A stretch of DNA of 64,000 nt, from the NCBI RefSeq assembly GCF_011392125.1, contig NZ_JAAJBU010000003.1:248001-312000 (forward strand), read 5' to 3'. Both the position numbers and the translations under genes were made by a program. Positions 45,501 through 52,337 of the stretch are shown piece by piece; positions within the stretch are counted from its first letter, which is position 1; every line of letters begins with the position of its first letter. The DNA is from Flavobacterium lotistagni. Its GTDB lineage: Bacteria > Bacteroidota > Bacteroidia > Flavobacteriales > Flavobacteriaceae. The notes under the pieces were generated by a model, which was given only the letters and a program-made list of their open reading frames with translations, was not told the origin of the DNA and ran no database searches.

Positions 45501-46824
45501 TACTCCAGGTTTGGGCTTTTTCGGTTCTTCCAAACCAACACTGGGATTCATTTTCGGTTCACAGGATGACATTCGCCAGCAATCGGCTTCCAGTGGATGG
45601 CTGACGACTTACCAAGATTTCAACCAAAGTTTTACCCAAGTGACCAGCCGCACCTTCAACTTCACGGCCAATATGGATTTGTTTCCGGATTTCAAAATTG
45701 ATTTGAACGCCGACCGCACCTACGTAAGTAACTTTTCCGAGCAGTACGATGTAGATCCGATTACGGGCGCTTACAATTCTAGATCGCCATACACTTTTGG
45801 TAATTACTCCATATCGACAGTATTGATTAAAACCGCTTTTAGTCAGAGCGATGAGAATTATTCGGCTGCCTTCGAAGATTTCCGAAACAACCGTCTGATT
45901 ATTGCCAACAGATTGGCTGAAAATTACTACGGCACTACAAATTTCCCGAGGTATGGAGGTCAGGGTTATGAAATTCCGGCCAATACCGACAACCCGAATT
46001 ATGCCATTTATACAGCCAATCAAGGATTTCCAGTTGGTTTTGGCAAGAACAACCAAGCGGTATTAATTCCATCATTCTTGGCTGCTTATACCGGGTCGGA
46101 TGCTTCAAGCACTTCGCTCAGAACTTTTAAAGATTTCCCAATTCCGAACTGGACCATCAAGTACACCGGATTGATGCGTTACAAATTTTTCAAAGACAAT
46201 TTCAAAAGACTTTCGCTGCAACATGGCTATAAAGCGACTTATACGATTAACGCATTCCGTTCGAATTTTGAATACGACAAGAACCCAATCGGTACAGATG
46301 TAGGTGGAAATTATCTCAACAAAGTACTTATTTCCAATATTAATTTGGTCGAGCAATTCAGCCCGCTGATTCGTTTGGATTTCGAAATGAAAAACTCGGT
46401 CAAGATTTTGGCAGAAGTGAAAAAAGACCGTTCGATGTCATTGAGTTTTGACAACAATTTATTGACCGAAGTCAAAGGAGTCGATTATACTATTGGTTTG
46501 GGTTACCGAATCAAAGATGTAATTTTTTCCTCGAAGTTGGCAGACAACCCTACCGGAATTATCAAAAGTGATATTAACCTCAAATTGGATGCGTCTTACA
46601 GAAACAGCAAAACCATCGTACGTTATTTAGATTACGATAACAACCAACTTTCAGGCGGACAAAATATTTGGTCTTTGCGACTTGGTGCCGATTATGCTTT
46701 TAGTAAGAACTTAACCGTATTGTTCTTCTACGATCATTCGTTCTCTAAAGCCGTGATTTCGACTTCGTTCCCTACGACAAATATTCGTGCCGGATTTACG
46801 ATGCGTTATAATTTCGGGAATTAA
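39574..46824 (+). CDS. sprA: T9SS outer membrane translocon protein SprA
   Basis: The giant 36-strand-type barrel of the type IX secretion system, needed for secretion and gliding. The 2416 residues match flavobacterial SprA. The N-terminal signal peptide KTRYIQNKLSVLKISVFLLLLLSSVGLRAQ has no internal Met. The frame is closed 3 bp upstream by the ruvA stop, so the only possible start that keeps the signal peptide is the TTG at 39574. Repeated aromatic strands run to the C-terminus (IRAGFTMRYNFGN). A proline-rich linker (PAPKPTAPPKPGQKV, near residue 1920) is visible. It would export the amylase at 30743. Confidence 0.96.
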   Translation: MKTRYIQNKLSVLKISVFLLLLLSSVGLRAQVDEEVTDSIKPGYATGTLTLDNPPSILDAYTYDPVTDRYVYTNSVDGFNINYPIILTPKEYEQLMLRESMRKYFKEKSDAIDGKKEGSEAAKKNLLPRYYVNSGFFSSIFGSNTIDVKPTGSVEVDLGVRHTKQDNPAFSPQNRSTTNFDFDQRISMSLMGKVGTRLKVTANYDTESTFSFQNQIKLEYTPDEDDIIQKIEVGNVSLPLSSSLIRGAQSLFGVKAQLQFGKTTITGIFSEQKSQTKTVTAQGGGTVQDFDLFGLEYDNDRHFFLSQYFRNKYDSALRSYPFIDSRVQITRLEVWITNRQNRVNGTNNNLRNIVALQDLGEAQLTGYENSEIISLGTLPAGFFRNPVDSPADNKNNLYDPGLIDDAIGGAGYLNSNIREIATAGSGFNTLTGSSIAQLEGLDYSKLENARKLNSSEYTFHPQLGYVSLQQRLSNDEILAVAYQYTVGDQVYQVGEFGNDGVDATQPGSFDPNTGQPQTITTQSLILKMLKSNLTNTQKPVWNLMMKNIYQIPGAFQLEQQDFRFNILYSDPSPINYISPVAGTTFPDTPGNKVTDTPLLKVFNVDRLNFANDPQAGGDGFFDFIPGMTVDQQNGRLIFTTVEPFGKLIFDKLKTPGSTETYKDPTTYNANQRKYVFRAMYTGTQASALQDTDKNKYQLRGKFKSTGGDGIPIGAFNVPRGSVVVTAGGRVLVEGIDYSVNYQAGRVQILDPSLQASNTPIQVSVENNSTFGQQTRRFMGFTIDHKISEKFLIGATFLKMTERPLTQKSSFGQESVNNTIFGLNTTFSTEVPFFTRMVNKLPFIDTDVPSNISFRGEVAFLKPDTPKADRFDGESTIYVDDFEGSQTNIDLRSPLSWALSSTPAIDTDVQTTGSHPETPSPFDFNEDSTTLEYGHKRAKLSWYTIDPIIYTKPGGISTDDISLNSTRRIFIDELYPGTDIAAGQIQIVNTLDLTYYPNERGPYNNSTTVSVAPRDNFGGITRALNSTNFEQANVEFIQFWVMDPYDGVGATNSNNTGRIYFNLGSISEDILKDGKKQYENGLPESGSNTLTIDTEWGRVPAAQSLIYAFDTNQGNRAVQDAGLDGLVDSVEGTKYTNYAGEADPAGDNYEYFLQAGGDVIERYKNYNGTQGNSPVDVSDNNRGNSTLPDVEDLNRDNTMDTVQAYYEYSIEMKPNITLADKFVTDIRDDVASTPGASQESTPYRWIQYKIPVSEWERAIGSISDFTSIRFIRMFMTGFESPITVRFGALDLVRGDWRRYTKSLDIADTDLTDDPTVFEVQSVNILENAQTKHYVSPPGVVREQLFNNNTIINQNEQSLALRVSGTQGLEIGDSRGVFKNINVDMRQFKKLKMFLHAEALQNETLNDGEMAAFIRFGNDFTENFYEVEIPLKVTSPDARRAEDIWPSDNNINLELEELTNLKIKMRNDGPLDPGEIYYDPTGARPNGLKLGVRGNPNFGLVRNLMVGVRNITNEGTNPRTIKGEVWFNELRLAEMDNNGGMAALVNIDTNLADFATISATGKMSTIGFGTLEQGPNERSREDVQQYNIVTNLSLGKLMPKKWHINLPFNYAIGEETITPQYDPFNQDIKLEKVLDITSDPNLRAEYKDRAIDYTKRKSINFIGVKKERAPEQKQRIYDPENLTFSHSFNQVERHNYEIEKFLDQTVNTTVDYTFAFQPKAVEPLKNNKFLKKSSYWKLLSDFNFNYLPTNISFSTNIIRQYNKQQFRQVDVVGLPLDALYRRNYLFNYQYGFNYNLTKSLKMNYTASSSNIVRNYLDENDQPINSVTLYTDYWNTGEPNNHTQQFVVNYDLPLNKLPFLSFVKSTYSYTGDYHWQRNTTVLEGYNLGNTIQNASSHKLNTAFNMDSFYKYIGLTKKAAKPAPKPTAPPKPGQKVVNTNNAAATSSRSLFMDGLIGVLTSVKTINLNYIENKGTVLPGFTPGLGFFGSSKPTLGFIFGSQDDIRQQSASSGWLTTYQDFNQSFTQVTSRTFNFTANMDLFPDFKIDLNADRTYVSNFSEQYDVDPITGAYNSRSPYTFGNYSISTVLIKTAFSQSDENYSAAFEDFRNNRLIIANRLAENYYGTTNFPRYGGQGYEIPANTDNPNYAIYTANQGFPVGFGKNNQAVLIPSFLAAYTGSDASSTSLRTFKDFPIPNWTIKYTGLMRYKFFKDNFKRLSLQHGYKATYTINAFRSNFEYDKNPIGTDVGGNYLNKVLISNINLVEQFSPLIRLDFEMKNSVKILAEVKKDRSMSLSFDNNLLTEVKGVDYTIGLGYRIKDVIFSSKLADNPTGIIKSDINLKLDASYRNSKTIVRYLDYDNNQLSGGQNIWSLRLGADYAFSKNLTVLFFYDHSFSKAVISTSFPTTNIRAGFTMRYNFGN

Positions 46825-46856
46825 TGTAAATAATTTTTAATCTCCAACAGAACTTA

Positions 46857-46864
46857 TACCTTTG
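46857..46864 (+). promoter_or_regulatory. Predicted -7 box of gcvH
   Basis: TACCTTTG, 22 bp upstream of the gcvH ATG. Confidence 0.55.
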
Positions 46865-46886
46865 GAGCCTTTAATATCAATATAAA

Positions 46887-47267
46887 ATGAATATACCAGC
46901 AAACCTAAAGTACACCAAGGATCACGAATGGATTTCTCTTGATGGAGATATCGCTACAGTGGGCATCACTGATTTTGCACAAAAAGAATTGGGCGATATT
47001 GTTTACGTAGAAGTTGAAACCGTTGACCAAACCCTTAACAAAGACGAAGTGTTCGGAACTGTTGAGGCGGTGAAAACAGTATCAGATCTTTTCTTGCCGG
47101 TAGCAGGCGAAATTGTCGAATTCAACGAAGCATTGGAAACCAATCCGGAAGTAGTAAACACAGATCCTTATGGAGCAGGTTGGATGGTGAAAGTGAAAGT
47201 GGCCAATGCGGCCGATATGGATCAATTGCTTTCGAGTGAAGATTACAAAGCCCTTATTGGAGCCTAA
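46887..47267 (+). CDS. gcvH: Glycine cleavage system H protein
   Basis: Lipoyl carrier that shuttles the aminomethyl group between the P, T and L proteins of glycine cleavage. The 126 residues match the family. The start [20 protein letters not shown] is typical, and the lipoylated lysine is K63 in [13 protein letters not shown]. gcvP and gcvT are not nearby. In flavobacteria gcvH is found between sprA and a vanZ-like gene, as here; the placement appears ancestral rather than functional. Confidence 0.97.
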   Translation: MNIPANLKYTKDHEWISLDGDIATVGITDFAQKELGDIVYVEVETVDQTLNKDEVFGTVEAVKTVSDLFLPVAGEIVEFNEALETNPEVVNTDPYGAGWMVKVKVANAADMDQLLSSEDYKALIGA

Positions 47268-47637
47268 AGAGAAACCTTACTTGATTTCGGCAACAGCCTG
47301 GACGGTTTTTATCGCCATTCTTTGCTTGATGAATTCTAAAAGTTTGCCAAAGTTTGGTATTGGTTTTGGCGGTTTTGACAAGGTTGTTCATGTATTTTTA
47401 CATTTTGTCTTTGCAGTTTTGTGGTCTGGTTATATTAAAGCCAGAGGCAAATACGAAATCAAACAAGCCTTTCAGGTTATTTTAGGTTCATTGCTGTACG
47501 GAGTCGCGATTGAAATAGCCCAAGCCTTGTTTACCACTTCGCGCAAGGCAGATATTGTAGATGTTTTTGCCAATACTTTCGGAGCCTTTCTCGCTATTGT
47601 CTTGCTATTGTCAATACAAAAAAGAATCAAAAATTAA
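47257..47637 (+). CDS. VanZ-like family membrane protein
   Basis: A small membrane protein with four predicted helices ([70 protein letters not shown]). The pattern [17 protein letters not shown]...EIAQ...[16 protein letters not shown] is the VanZ-family core. VanZ affects teicoplanin sensitivity in enterococci, but the role of these relatives is unknown. The frame is open upstream to an ATG at 47206 inside gcvH. I prefer the TTG at 47257 ([15 protein letters not shown]), which leaves an 11-bp overlap and a normal N-terminus; this choice is uncertain. Confidence 0.85.
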   Translation: MEPKEKPYLISATAWTVFIAILCLMNSKSLPKFGIGFGGFDKVVHVFLHFVFAVLWSGYIKARGKYEIKQAFQVILGSLLYGVAIEIAQALFTTSRKADIVDVFANTFGAFLAIVLLLSIQKRIKN

Positions 47638-47644
47638 TTCATTA

Positions 47645-47672
47645 AAAAATATCCCGCAACCGTGGGATTTTT
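47645..47672 (+). terminator. Intrinsic terminator after the vanZ-like gene
   Basis: ATCCC and GGGAT pair across CGCAACCGT-type loop (stem extended by A-T pairs), followed by a T tract; 12 bp before the deoC ATG. Confidence 0.7.
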
Positions 47673-47684
47673 TATTTTTATGCC

Positions 47685-48428
47685 ATGAATATCAAACAAT
47701 ACCTCGATTCAACTTATCTGAAAACCGCCGAACAAGCCGGTATTTCAGAAACCGAAAGCATCCAGATGGCGCGCCAGTTCATTCAAGAAGCCATTCACGA
47801 GCAATTCAAACTGATTATGATTCGCCCAGAGCGCGTCAAGCTTGCCAAAGAAATGGTACTTGAGGCGAAATCTTCGTTGCATATAGGAACTGTGATCGAC
47901 TTTCCTGAAGGCAAATCTTCTTGGGCCAAAAAAATGAAAGAAGCCCAAAAGGCGATTGATGATGGCGCAGATGATTTGGACTTTGTTTGCAATTACAAAG
48001 CATTCCAAAAAGGCAATCTCGACTTGGTGAAAGAAGAAATCCTGAATTGCACGCGTTTGGGTTTGGAGCATCACAAAGTAGTCAAGTGGATTATTGAAGT
48101 GGCCGCATTGAGCCACCAACAGATTATACAACTTTCGACACTGATTAAGAATGTCGTGATGTCGAACTTCAAGGAAGATGCCTACAACAACGTGTACGTG
48201 AAATCTTCAACAGGTTTTTATGTTACCAAAAATGGCGAACCCAACGGAGCCACCGTAGAAACGATTATTATGATGCTCGAGAATGCCTCGCCATTAGCCA
48301 TTAAAGCAGCCGGCGGTGTTCGTACGTATCAAGAAGCGGTCGAGATGATCCAACTCGGCGTGAAGAGAATCGGAACTTCGGGTGCGAAAGCCATTGCTGA
48401 CGGAGAAATTTCTGAATCGGCTTACTAA
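47685..48428 (+). CDS. deoC: Deoxyribose-phosphate aldolase
   Basis: Cleaves 2-deoxyribose-5-phosphate to glyceraldehyde-3-phosphate and acetaldehyde in deoxynucleoside breakdown. 247-residue TIM barrel. It begins MNIKQYLDSTYLKT (family DxTxL motif). VIDFPEGKSSWAKKMKEAQKAIDDGADDLDFVCNY is conserved, the Schiff-base lysine lies in YVKSSTGFY (about residue 170), and KAAGGVRTYQEAVEMIQLGVKRIGTSG forms the phosphate site. No other nucleoside catabolic gene is adjacent. Confidence 0.95.
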   Translation: MNIKQYLDSTYLKTAEQAGISETESIQMARQFIQEAIHEQFKLIMIRPERVKLAKEMVLEAKSSLHIGTVIDFPEGKSSWAKKMKEAQKAIDDGADDLDFVCNYKAFQKGNLDLVKEEILNCTRLGLEHHKVVKWIIEVAALSHQQIIQLSTLIKNVVMSNFKEDAYNNVYVKSSTGFYVTKNGEPNGATVETIIMMLENASPLAIKAAGGVRTYQEAVEMIQLGVKRIGTSGAKAIADGEISESAY

Positions 48429-48443
48429 ACTAATTTTTCTCGA

Positions 48444-50576
48444 ATGAAAAAAATATTTCCTTTATTCTTTTTGCTTTTTGGGTTGCTCAATTTGACTGCG
48501 CAAAACGTGGTTTCCAACAAGGCTACCAGCCCAATGTTTCCGGAGTGTAAAAATTTGAATGAGGCAGAATCGGCACATTGTTTCAACATTCACGTGCACG
48601 ATTTTGTTTACCGCAATTTCCAAGTGCCGGAAGATTTGAAAACCTCAAATTATAAAGGAACGATCATGGTGTTGTTCGAAGTTACGGCCGAAGGCACTTT
48701 TAAAATAATTTACATTGATGCCAACGAGGAAAGACTTTCTAAAGAAACGACACGTGTTTTTGGGCAGTTACCGAAAATTGAACCGGCCACTTACAACGGA
48801 ATTCCGACCTATTCAAAGTACAGTATAAAGATCGATGTCCCATTGAAAAGTGCTGCCGAGCTTGCCAAAGAAATCGAAGAAGCCCGTTTGGCTGATGCCC
48901 GAAACTATGTCAAAAATGCCGACAAGGAACTCAGCGAATACGATAACGTCACTTACCATAAATTCAACAACCCGAAGTTTCAGAGCAGTTTAGGTGTTCC
49001 GTTCTCACACAGCTACTATGCGCATTTCGATGCTGCAATGAACCAATTGGGTACGAACAATCACACGGCCGTGAAGCCTTATTCTTATGCCGAGGTTTCG
49101 CCGTATTTTGACTTTCGAAAAGAAAACGACGCGCTCAAAAAAGATAAAAAAGGTTGGTGGGGACGCAAACTTTTCAATGAAAACTTAATCGAGATCCAAG
49201 GTGACGGTTATTGGTTTGCTTTTAACCCCATTATTGATTTGCAACTCGGAAAAAGCAGTCCGAGTGAACTTAAATATACTTATTTGAATACCCGCGGAAT
49301 CCAGTTTCAAGGCGGATTGGGGCGTCAGGTTACTTTCAGCACGACGATTTTTGAAACCCAAGGAAGATTTGCAGACTATTACAACCGATATGCAGAATCT
49401 ATTCGTCCTTACGGCCCGGACTCAGATTTAGGTGATCCGGCGGTAATTCCGGGTGTCGGCATTGCTAAAAGGTTCAAAAAGGATGCTTACGATATGTCGA
49501 TGGCAGAAGCCTACATTACTTATTCACCGAGTAAGATATTTACTTTTCAAGCAGGTTATGGCCGAAATTTCATCGGTGATGGTTATCGGTCTTTAATCAC
49601 CACTGACGGTGTAAGTCCTTATCCGTTTTTCAAAATCAATACGAGCTTCTGGAAAATCAAGTATACCAATACCTATATGTTCTTGAAAGACATTCGCTCG
49701 GAAGTAATTGGTGAGAAAACCTACGCGACCAAATACATGGCGAACCATTATTTGAGCTGGAATGCCACTAAGCGCTTGAACATCGGGCTTTTCGAATCGG
49801 TGATTTGGGCCAACACCAACGGACGGGGGTTTGACATGAGTTTCTTCAACCCGATTGTGTTTTACCGTTCGGTGGAATTTGCATCTTCAGCACGAACCGG
49901 AAATGCACTGCTTGGTGCCACTTTCAAATACAAGTTTAACAACCAGCTCAACTGGTATGGGCAATTTCTGCTCGATGAGTTTTCGCTCGCCGAAGTGAAG
50001 AAATCCAACCAAAGTTGGAAAAACAAATACGGTTACCAGTTGGGCGTGAAGTATTTCAATGCCTTTAATGTGGAAAACCTGCTTTTGCAACTTGAATACA
50101 ACCATGTGCGCCCTTATGTGTACTCGCACAGTGACCCACTGACCAACTACGGACACGCGAACCAGAACGTTGGGCATCAATGGGGCGGCAATTTTCGCGA
50201 GATGATTTTGGTGGCACGCTACCACAAAGGCCGTTATTTTGCTGATGCCAAATTCACTTATGGCGTGCGCGGACTCGATTTCAATACGGCAGCCGATAGT
50301 TTTAATTATGGCTCAAACATATACCGCAACTACAACGAACAGCGGCCTTATGATATTAAAGTAGTCATTGGTCAAGGAAACAAAACCACGGTGATGATTG
50401 CTGATATGCAAGCAGGCTATTTGGTCAATCCGCAAACCAACCTGAAACTTTTCGGCAGTTTGATTTACCGCAATTTCGACCCGTCACAGGAAACGCTAAG
50501 CACGTTTAAAGAAAGTACCACTTGGTTTTCTTTGGGCTTGCGCTGTGATATTTTCAACTGGTATTACGATTACTAG
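48444..50576 (+). CDS. remB: Gliding motility protein RemB-like outer membrane protein
   Basis: A 710-residue exported protein (signal MKKIFPLFFLLFGLLNLTAQ). Residues about 30-135 resemble the C-terminal domain of TonB-type energy transducers (PMFPECKNLNEAE; VPEDLKTSNYKGTIMVLFEVTAEGTFKIIYIDANEE; LPKIEPATYNGIPTYSKYSIKI). The rest is rich in alternating aromatic strands such as LIEIQGDGYWFAFNPIIDLQLG and ends TTWFSLGLRCDIFNWYYDY, indicating a beta-barrel. Called RemB from the gene order sprA-gcvH-vanZ-deoC-remB and overall composition. RemB contributes to flavobacterial gliding by an unknown mechanism. Moderately sure of the name. Confidence 0.75.
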   Translation: MKKIFPLFFLLFGLLNLTAQNVVSNKATSPMFPECKNLNEAESAHCFNIHVHDFVYRNFQVPEDLKTSNYKGTIMVLFEVTAEGTFKIIYIDANEERLSKETTRVFGQLPKIEPATYNGIPTYSKYSIKIDVPLKSAAELAKEIEEARLADARNYVKNADKELSEYDNVTYHKFNNPKFQSSLGVPFSHSYYAHFDAAMNQLGTNNHTAVKPYSYAEVSPYFDFRKENDALKKDKKGWWGRKLFNENLIEIQGDGYWFAFNPIIDLQLGKSSPSELKYTYLNTRGIQFQGGLGRQVTFSTTIFETQGRFADYYNRYAESIRPYGPDSDLGDPAVIPGVGIAKRFKKDAYDMSMAEAYITYSPSKIFTFQAGYGRNFIGDGYRSLITTDGVSPYPFFKINTSFWKIKYTNTYMFLKDIRSEVIGEKTYATKYMANHYLSWNATKRLNIGLFESVIWANTNGRGFDMSFFNPIVFYRSVEFASSARTGNALLGATFKYKFNNQLNWYGQFLLDEFSLAEVKKSNQSWKNKYGYQLGVKYFNAFNVENLLLQLEYNHVRPYVYSHSDPLTNYGHANQNVGHQWGGNFREMILVARYHKGRYFADAKFTYGVRGLDFNTAADSFNYGSNIYRNYNEQRPYDIKVVIGQGNKTTVMIADMQAGYLVNPQTNLKLFGSLIYRNFDPSQETLSTFKESTTWFSLGLRCDIFNWYYDY

Positions 50577-50581
50577 CGATT

Positions 50582-50693
50582 TGCCCTAGCCCTGATCGCA
50601 ACGGCATCCTTTTGTGGCGGCAGTTATTTTATTGCTTTCCCCTGAGTTGATAGCCACAAAAGATAGAGTGAAGAGCAGGTTCCCGGCTTCTGA
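50582..50693 (+). repeat. Dispersed structured element, copy D
   Basis: GCCCTAGCCCTGATCGCAAC, GGCATC, a perfect 10-bp stem CTTTTGTGGC / GCCACAAAAG (50609-50618 with 50653-50662) around a 34-nt loop, then ATAGAGTGAAGAGCAGG and CGGCTTCTGAA. It begins 6 bp after the remB stop codon. Same ends as copy A. Confidence 0.85.
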
Positions 50694-50743
50694 AAAAACT
50701 CAGAAAAAATCGTAGGCGGGCGGTGATTTTTATGAGTTGTTTT

Positions 50744-50775
50744 TTTGTCAAATCCTTTTTGATAAAGTACATTTG
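50744..50775 (+). promoter_or_regulatory. Predicted promoter of the cyoE-cytochrome oxidase operon
   Basis: TTTG at 50744-50747, 20-bp spacing, TACATTTG at 50768-50775: the best consensus match in the window. It lies inside the longest possible cyoE reading frame, so it also argues for the later TTG start at 50804. Confidence 0.75.
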
Positions 50776-50803
50776 CAGCAGTTTTGAAAAACCACTGATT
50801 TCC

Positions 50804-51706
50804 TTGAACGCAACTGCAAATCCTGTTTCTGTAAAGTCTGTAACGACCGATTTTCTTGAGATTACCAAGGCGCGGCTTGCGGTGAGTGTGGTTTTTTCCT
50901 CGCTGGCAGGTTTTATGCTCGGCGTGGCAGATTTCGAACATGACTTTTGGCTCGTGCTTTTGAAGCTCGCAGTGGGCGGATATTGCATGGTGGGCGCATC
51001 GAATGCTTACAACCAAGTAATTGAAAAAGACCTCGATGCCCTGATGGATCGTACCAAAAATAGGCCGGTTCCTTCAGGCAGAATGACCACAGGCACTGCG
51101 TTGACAATCGCTACCTTACTTACCATTTTAGGGATTGGCATTTTGTATACCATCAACCCGAAGACGGCGATGTTTGGCGCGATTTCGATTTTTTTGTATA
51201 CCAGTGTTTATACGCCGCTCAAAACCATGACGCCGCTATCGGTATTTGTGGGTGCGTTTCCAGGAGCCATTCCTTTTATGCTGGGTTGGGTGGCCGCGAC
51301 CGGTAATTTTGGAATTGAGGCGGGCACTTTGTTTCTGATTCAATTTTTTTGGCAGTTTCCGCACTTTTGGGCCATCGGTTGGTTTTTGTATGACGATTAC
51401 GCCAAGGCCGGATTTTTCATGTTGCCTTCTGGAAAAAAAGACAAATCCACCGCTTTGCAAATTTTGCTCTACACAATTTGGCTGATTATCGCTTCGTTGC
51501 TGCCGGTTTTGGGTTATACAGGCGATTTATGGATTAGCCCAATTAGCGCAGTGATTGTGCTGCTTTTAGGTTTGTGGATGTTGTTCTACGCGGTAAAGCT
51601 TTACAAAGCCAGAACAGCTCAGGCGGCGAGAACGCTGATGTTGGTGAGCGTTTCCTATATTACCTTGTTGCAAATTGTATATATCATCGATAAATTCTTA
51701 AGATAA
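50804..51706 (+). CDS. cyoE: Protoheme IX farnesyltransferase (heme O synthase)
   Basis: UbiA-fold membrane enzyme that adds a farnesyl group to heme b, making heme O for terminal oxidases. About nine helices. The prenyl-diphosphate motif NAYNQVIEKDLDALMDRTKNR holds the conserved Asp and Arg residues, and a second Asp-rich loop, FLYDDYAKAGFFMLP, follows. The frame is open upstream to an ATG at 50723, but the predicted promoter (50744-50775) lies within that extension. The TTG at 50804 gives a 300-residue protein starting LNATANPVSVKS..., the normal family N-terminus. The final A of the stop codon is the A of the next ATG. Confidence 0.92.
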   Translation: MNATANPVSVKSVTTDFLEITKARLAVSVVFSSLAGFMLGVADFEHDFWLVLLKLAVGGYCMVGASNAYNQVIEKDLDALMDRTKNRPVPSGRMTTGTALTIATLLTILGIGILYTINPKTAMFGAISIFLYTSVYTPLKTMTPLSVFVGAFPGAIPFMLGWVAATGNFGIEAGTLFLIQFFWQFPHFWAIGWFLYDDYAKAGFFMLPSGKKDKSTALQILLYTIWLIIASLLPVLGYTGDLWISPISAVIVLLLGLWMLFYAVKLYKARTAQAARTLMLVSVSYITLLQIVYIIDKFLR

Positions 51707-52296
51707 TGACACCCGATAAAATGACACCCGAGGAAGAGAAGGCCAGAAGCGAACGGTCGTTTAAGTTATTGTTATTGTTTGCTATGCTCAGTATGACAAT
51801 GATGTTTGCGGGCTTGACCAGTGCTTTCGTAGTGAGTAAATCGCGTGCTGACTGGCTCAAGAATTTCCAGATGCCGACCGCTTTTTTCATTAGCACCGCG
51901 GTGATTATTGGTTGCAGTATTACTTTTCATTTGGCGAAAAAAGCCATCCAGAAAGACAACCGCAGCGCGACATCCGGTTATTTGTGGGCTACTTTGGCAC
52001 TCGGAATTTTATTTGTTTTCTTGCAATTCAGGGGTTTTGGAGAAGTAATCGCAATGGGTTATTATTTTACCGGAACTGCGAGTAATATCACAACAACTTT
52101 CTTGTATGTGGTGACGGTTGCCCATTTGGCGCACCTTGCGGGCGGATTGATTTCGCTTTTGATTATAATTTATAATCATTTTAAACAAAAATACAATTCA
52201 GGTCAAACCCTTGGAATAGAGCTAGGTGCGATGTACTGGCATTTTCTGGATTTATTGTGGGTTTATTTGTTTTTATTTTTATATTTCTTTAAATAA
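51706..52296 (+). CDS. Cytochrome c oxidase subunit III (short form)
   Basis: Heme-copper oxidase subunit III, inner membrane, 196 residues with five predicted helices (LLLLFAMLSMTMMFAGLTSAFVV; FFISTAVIIGCSITFHLA; YLWATLALGILFVFLQF; ITTTFLYVVTVAHLAHLAGGLI; ELGAMYWHFLDLLWVYLFLFLYF). The final YWHFLDLLWVYLF is the family hallmark. Start codon overlaps the cyoE stop (TAATG). A second, longer subunit III follows, so the cluster encodes two paralogues. Subunits I and II are not in this window. Confidence 0.92.
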   Translation: MTPDKMTPEEEKARSERSFKLLLLFAMLSMTMMFAGLTSAFVVSKSRADWLKNFQMPTAFFISTAVIIGCSITFHLAKKAIQKDNRSATSGYLWATLALGILFVFLQFRGFGEVIAMGYYFTGTASNITTTFLYVVTVAHLAHLAGGLISLLIIIYNHFKQKYNSGQTLGIELGAMYWHFLDLLWVYLFLFLYFFK

Positions 52297-52306
52297 GAAA
52301 AAAATG

Positions 52307-52314
52307 TAAATTTG
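52307..52314 (+). promoter_or_regulatory. Predicted -7 box of the second subunit III gene
   Basis: TAAATTTG, 23 bp upstream of the ATG at 52338. No clear -33 element; it would give an additional start within the operon. Confidence 0.45.
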
Positions 52315-52337
52315 GGAACTTTTTAACGAATAACTTT

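Noticed and set aside
47206..47256. Longer N-terminus of the VanZ-like protein from the ATG within gcvH
   Set aside because: The extra residues are encoded by the other frame of the conserved gcvH end and do not resemble the family; the TTG at 47257 fits better.
50723..50803. Longer N-terminus of heme O synthase from the ATG at 50723
   Set aside because: The best promoter match of the window (TTTG-N20-TACATTTG) lies inside it, and the extra residues are not family-like.
50624..51016. Minus-strand frames of 119-130 codons opposite the start of cyoE
   Set aside because: They are antisense to the conserved cyoE coding region and to element D, with no recognisable protein features.
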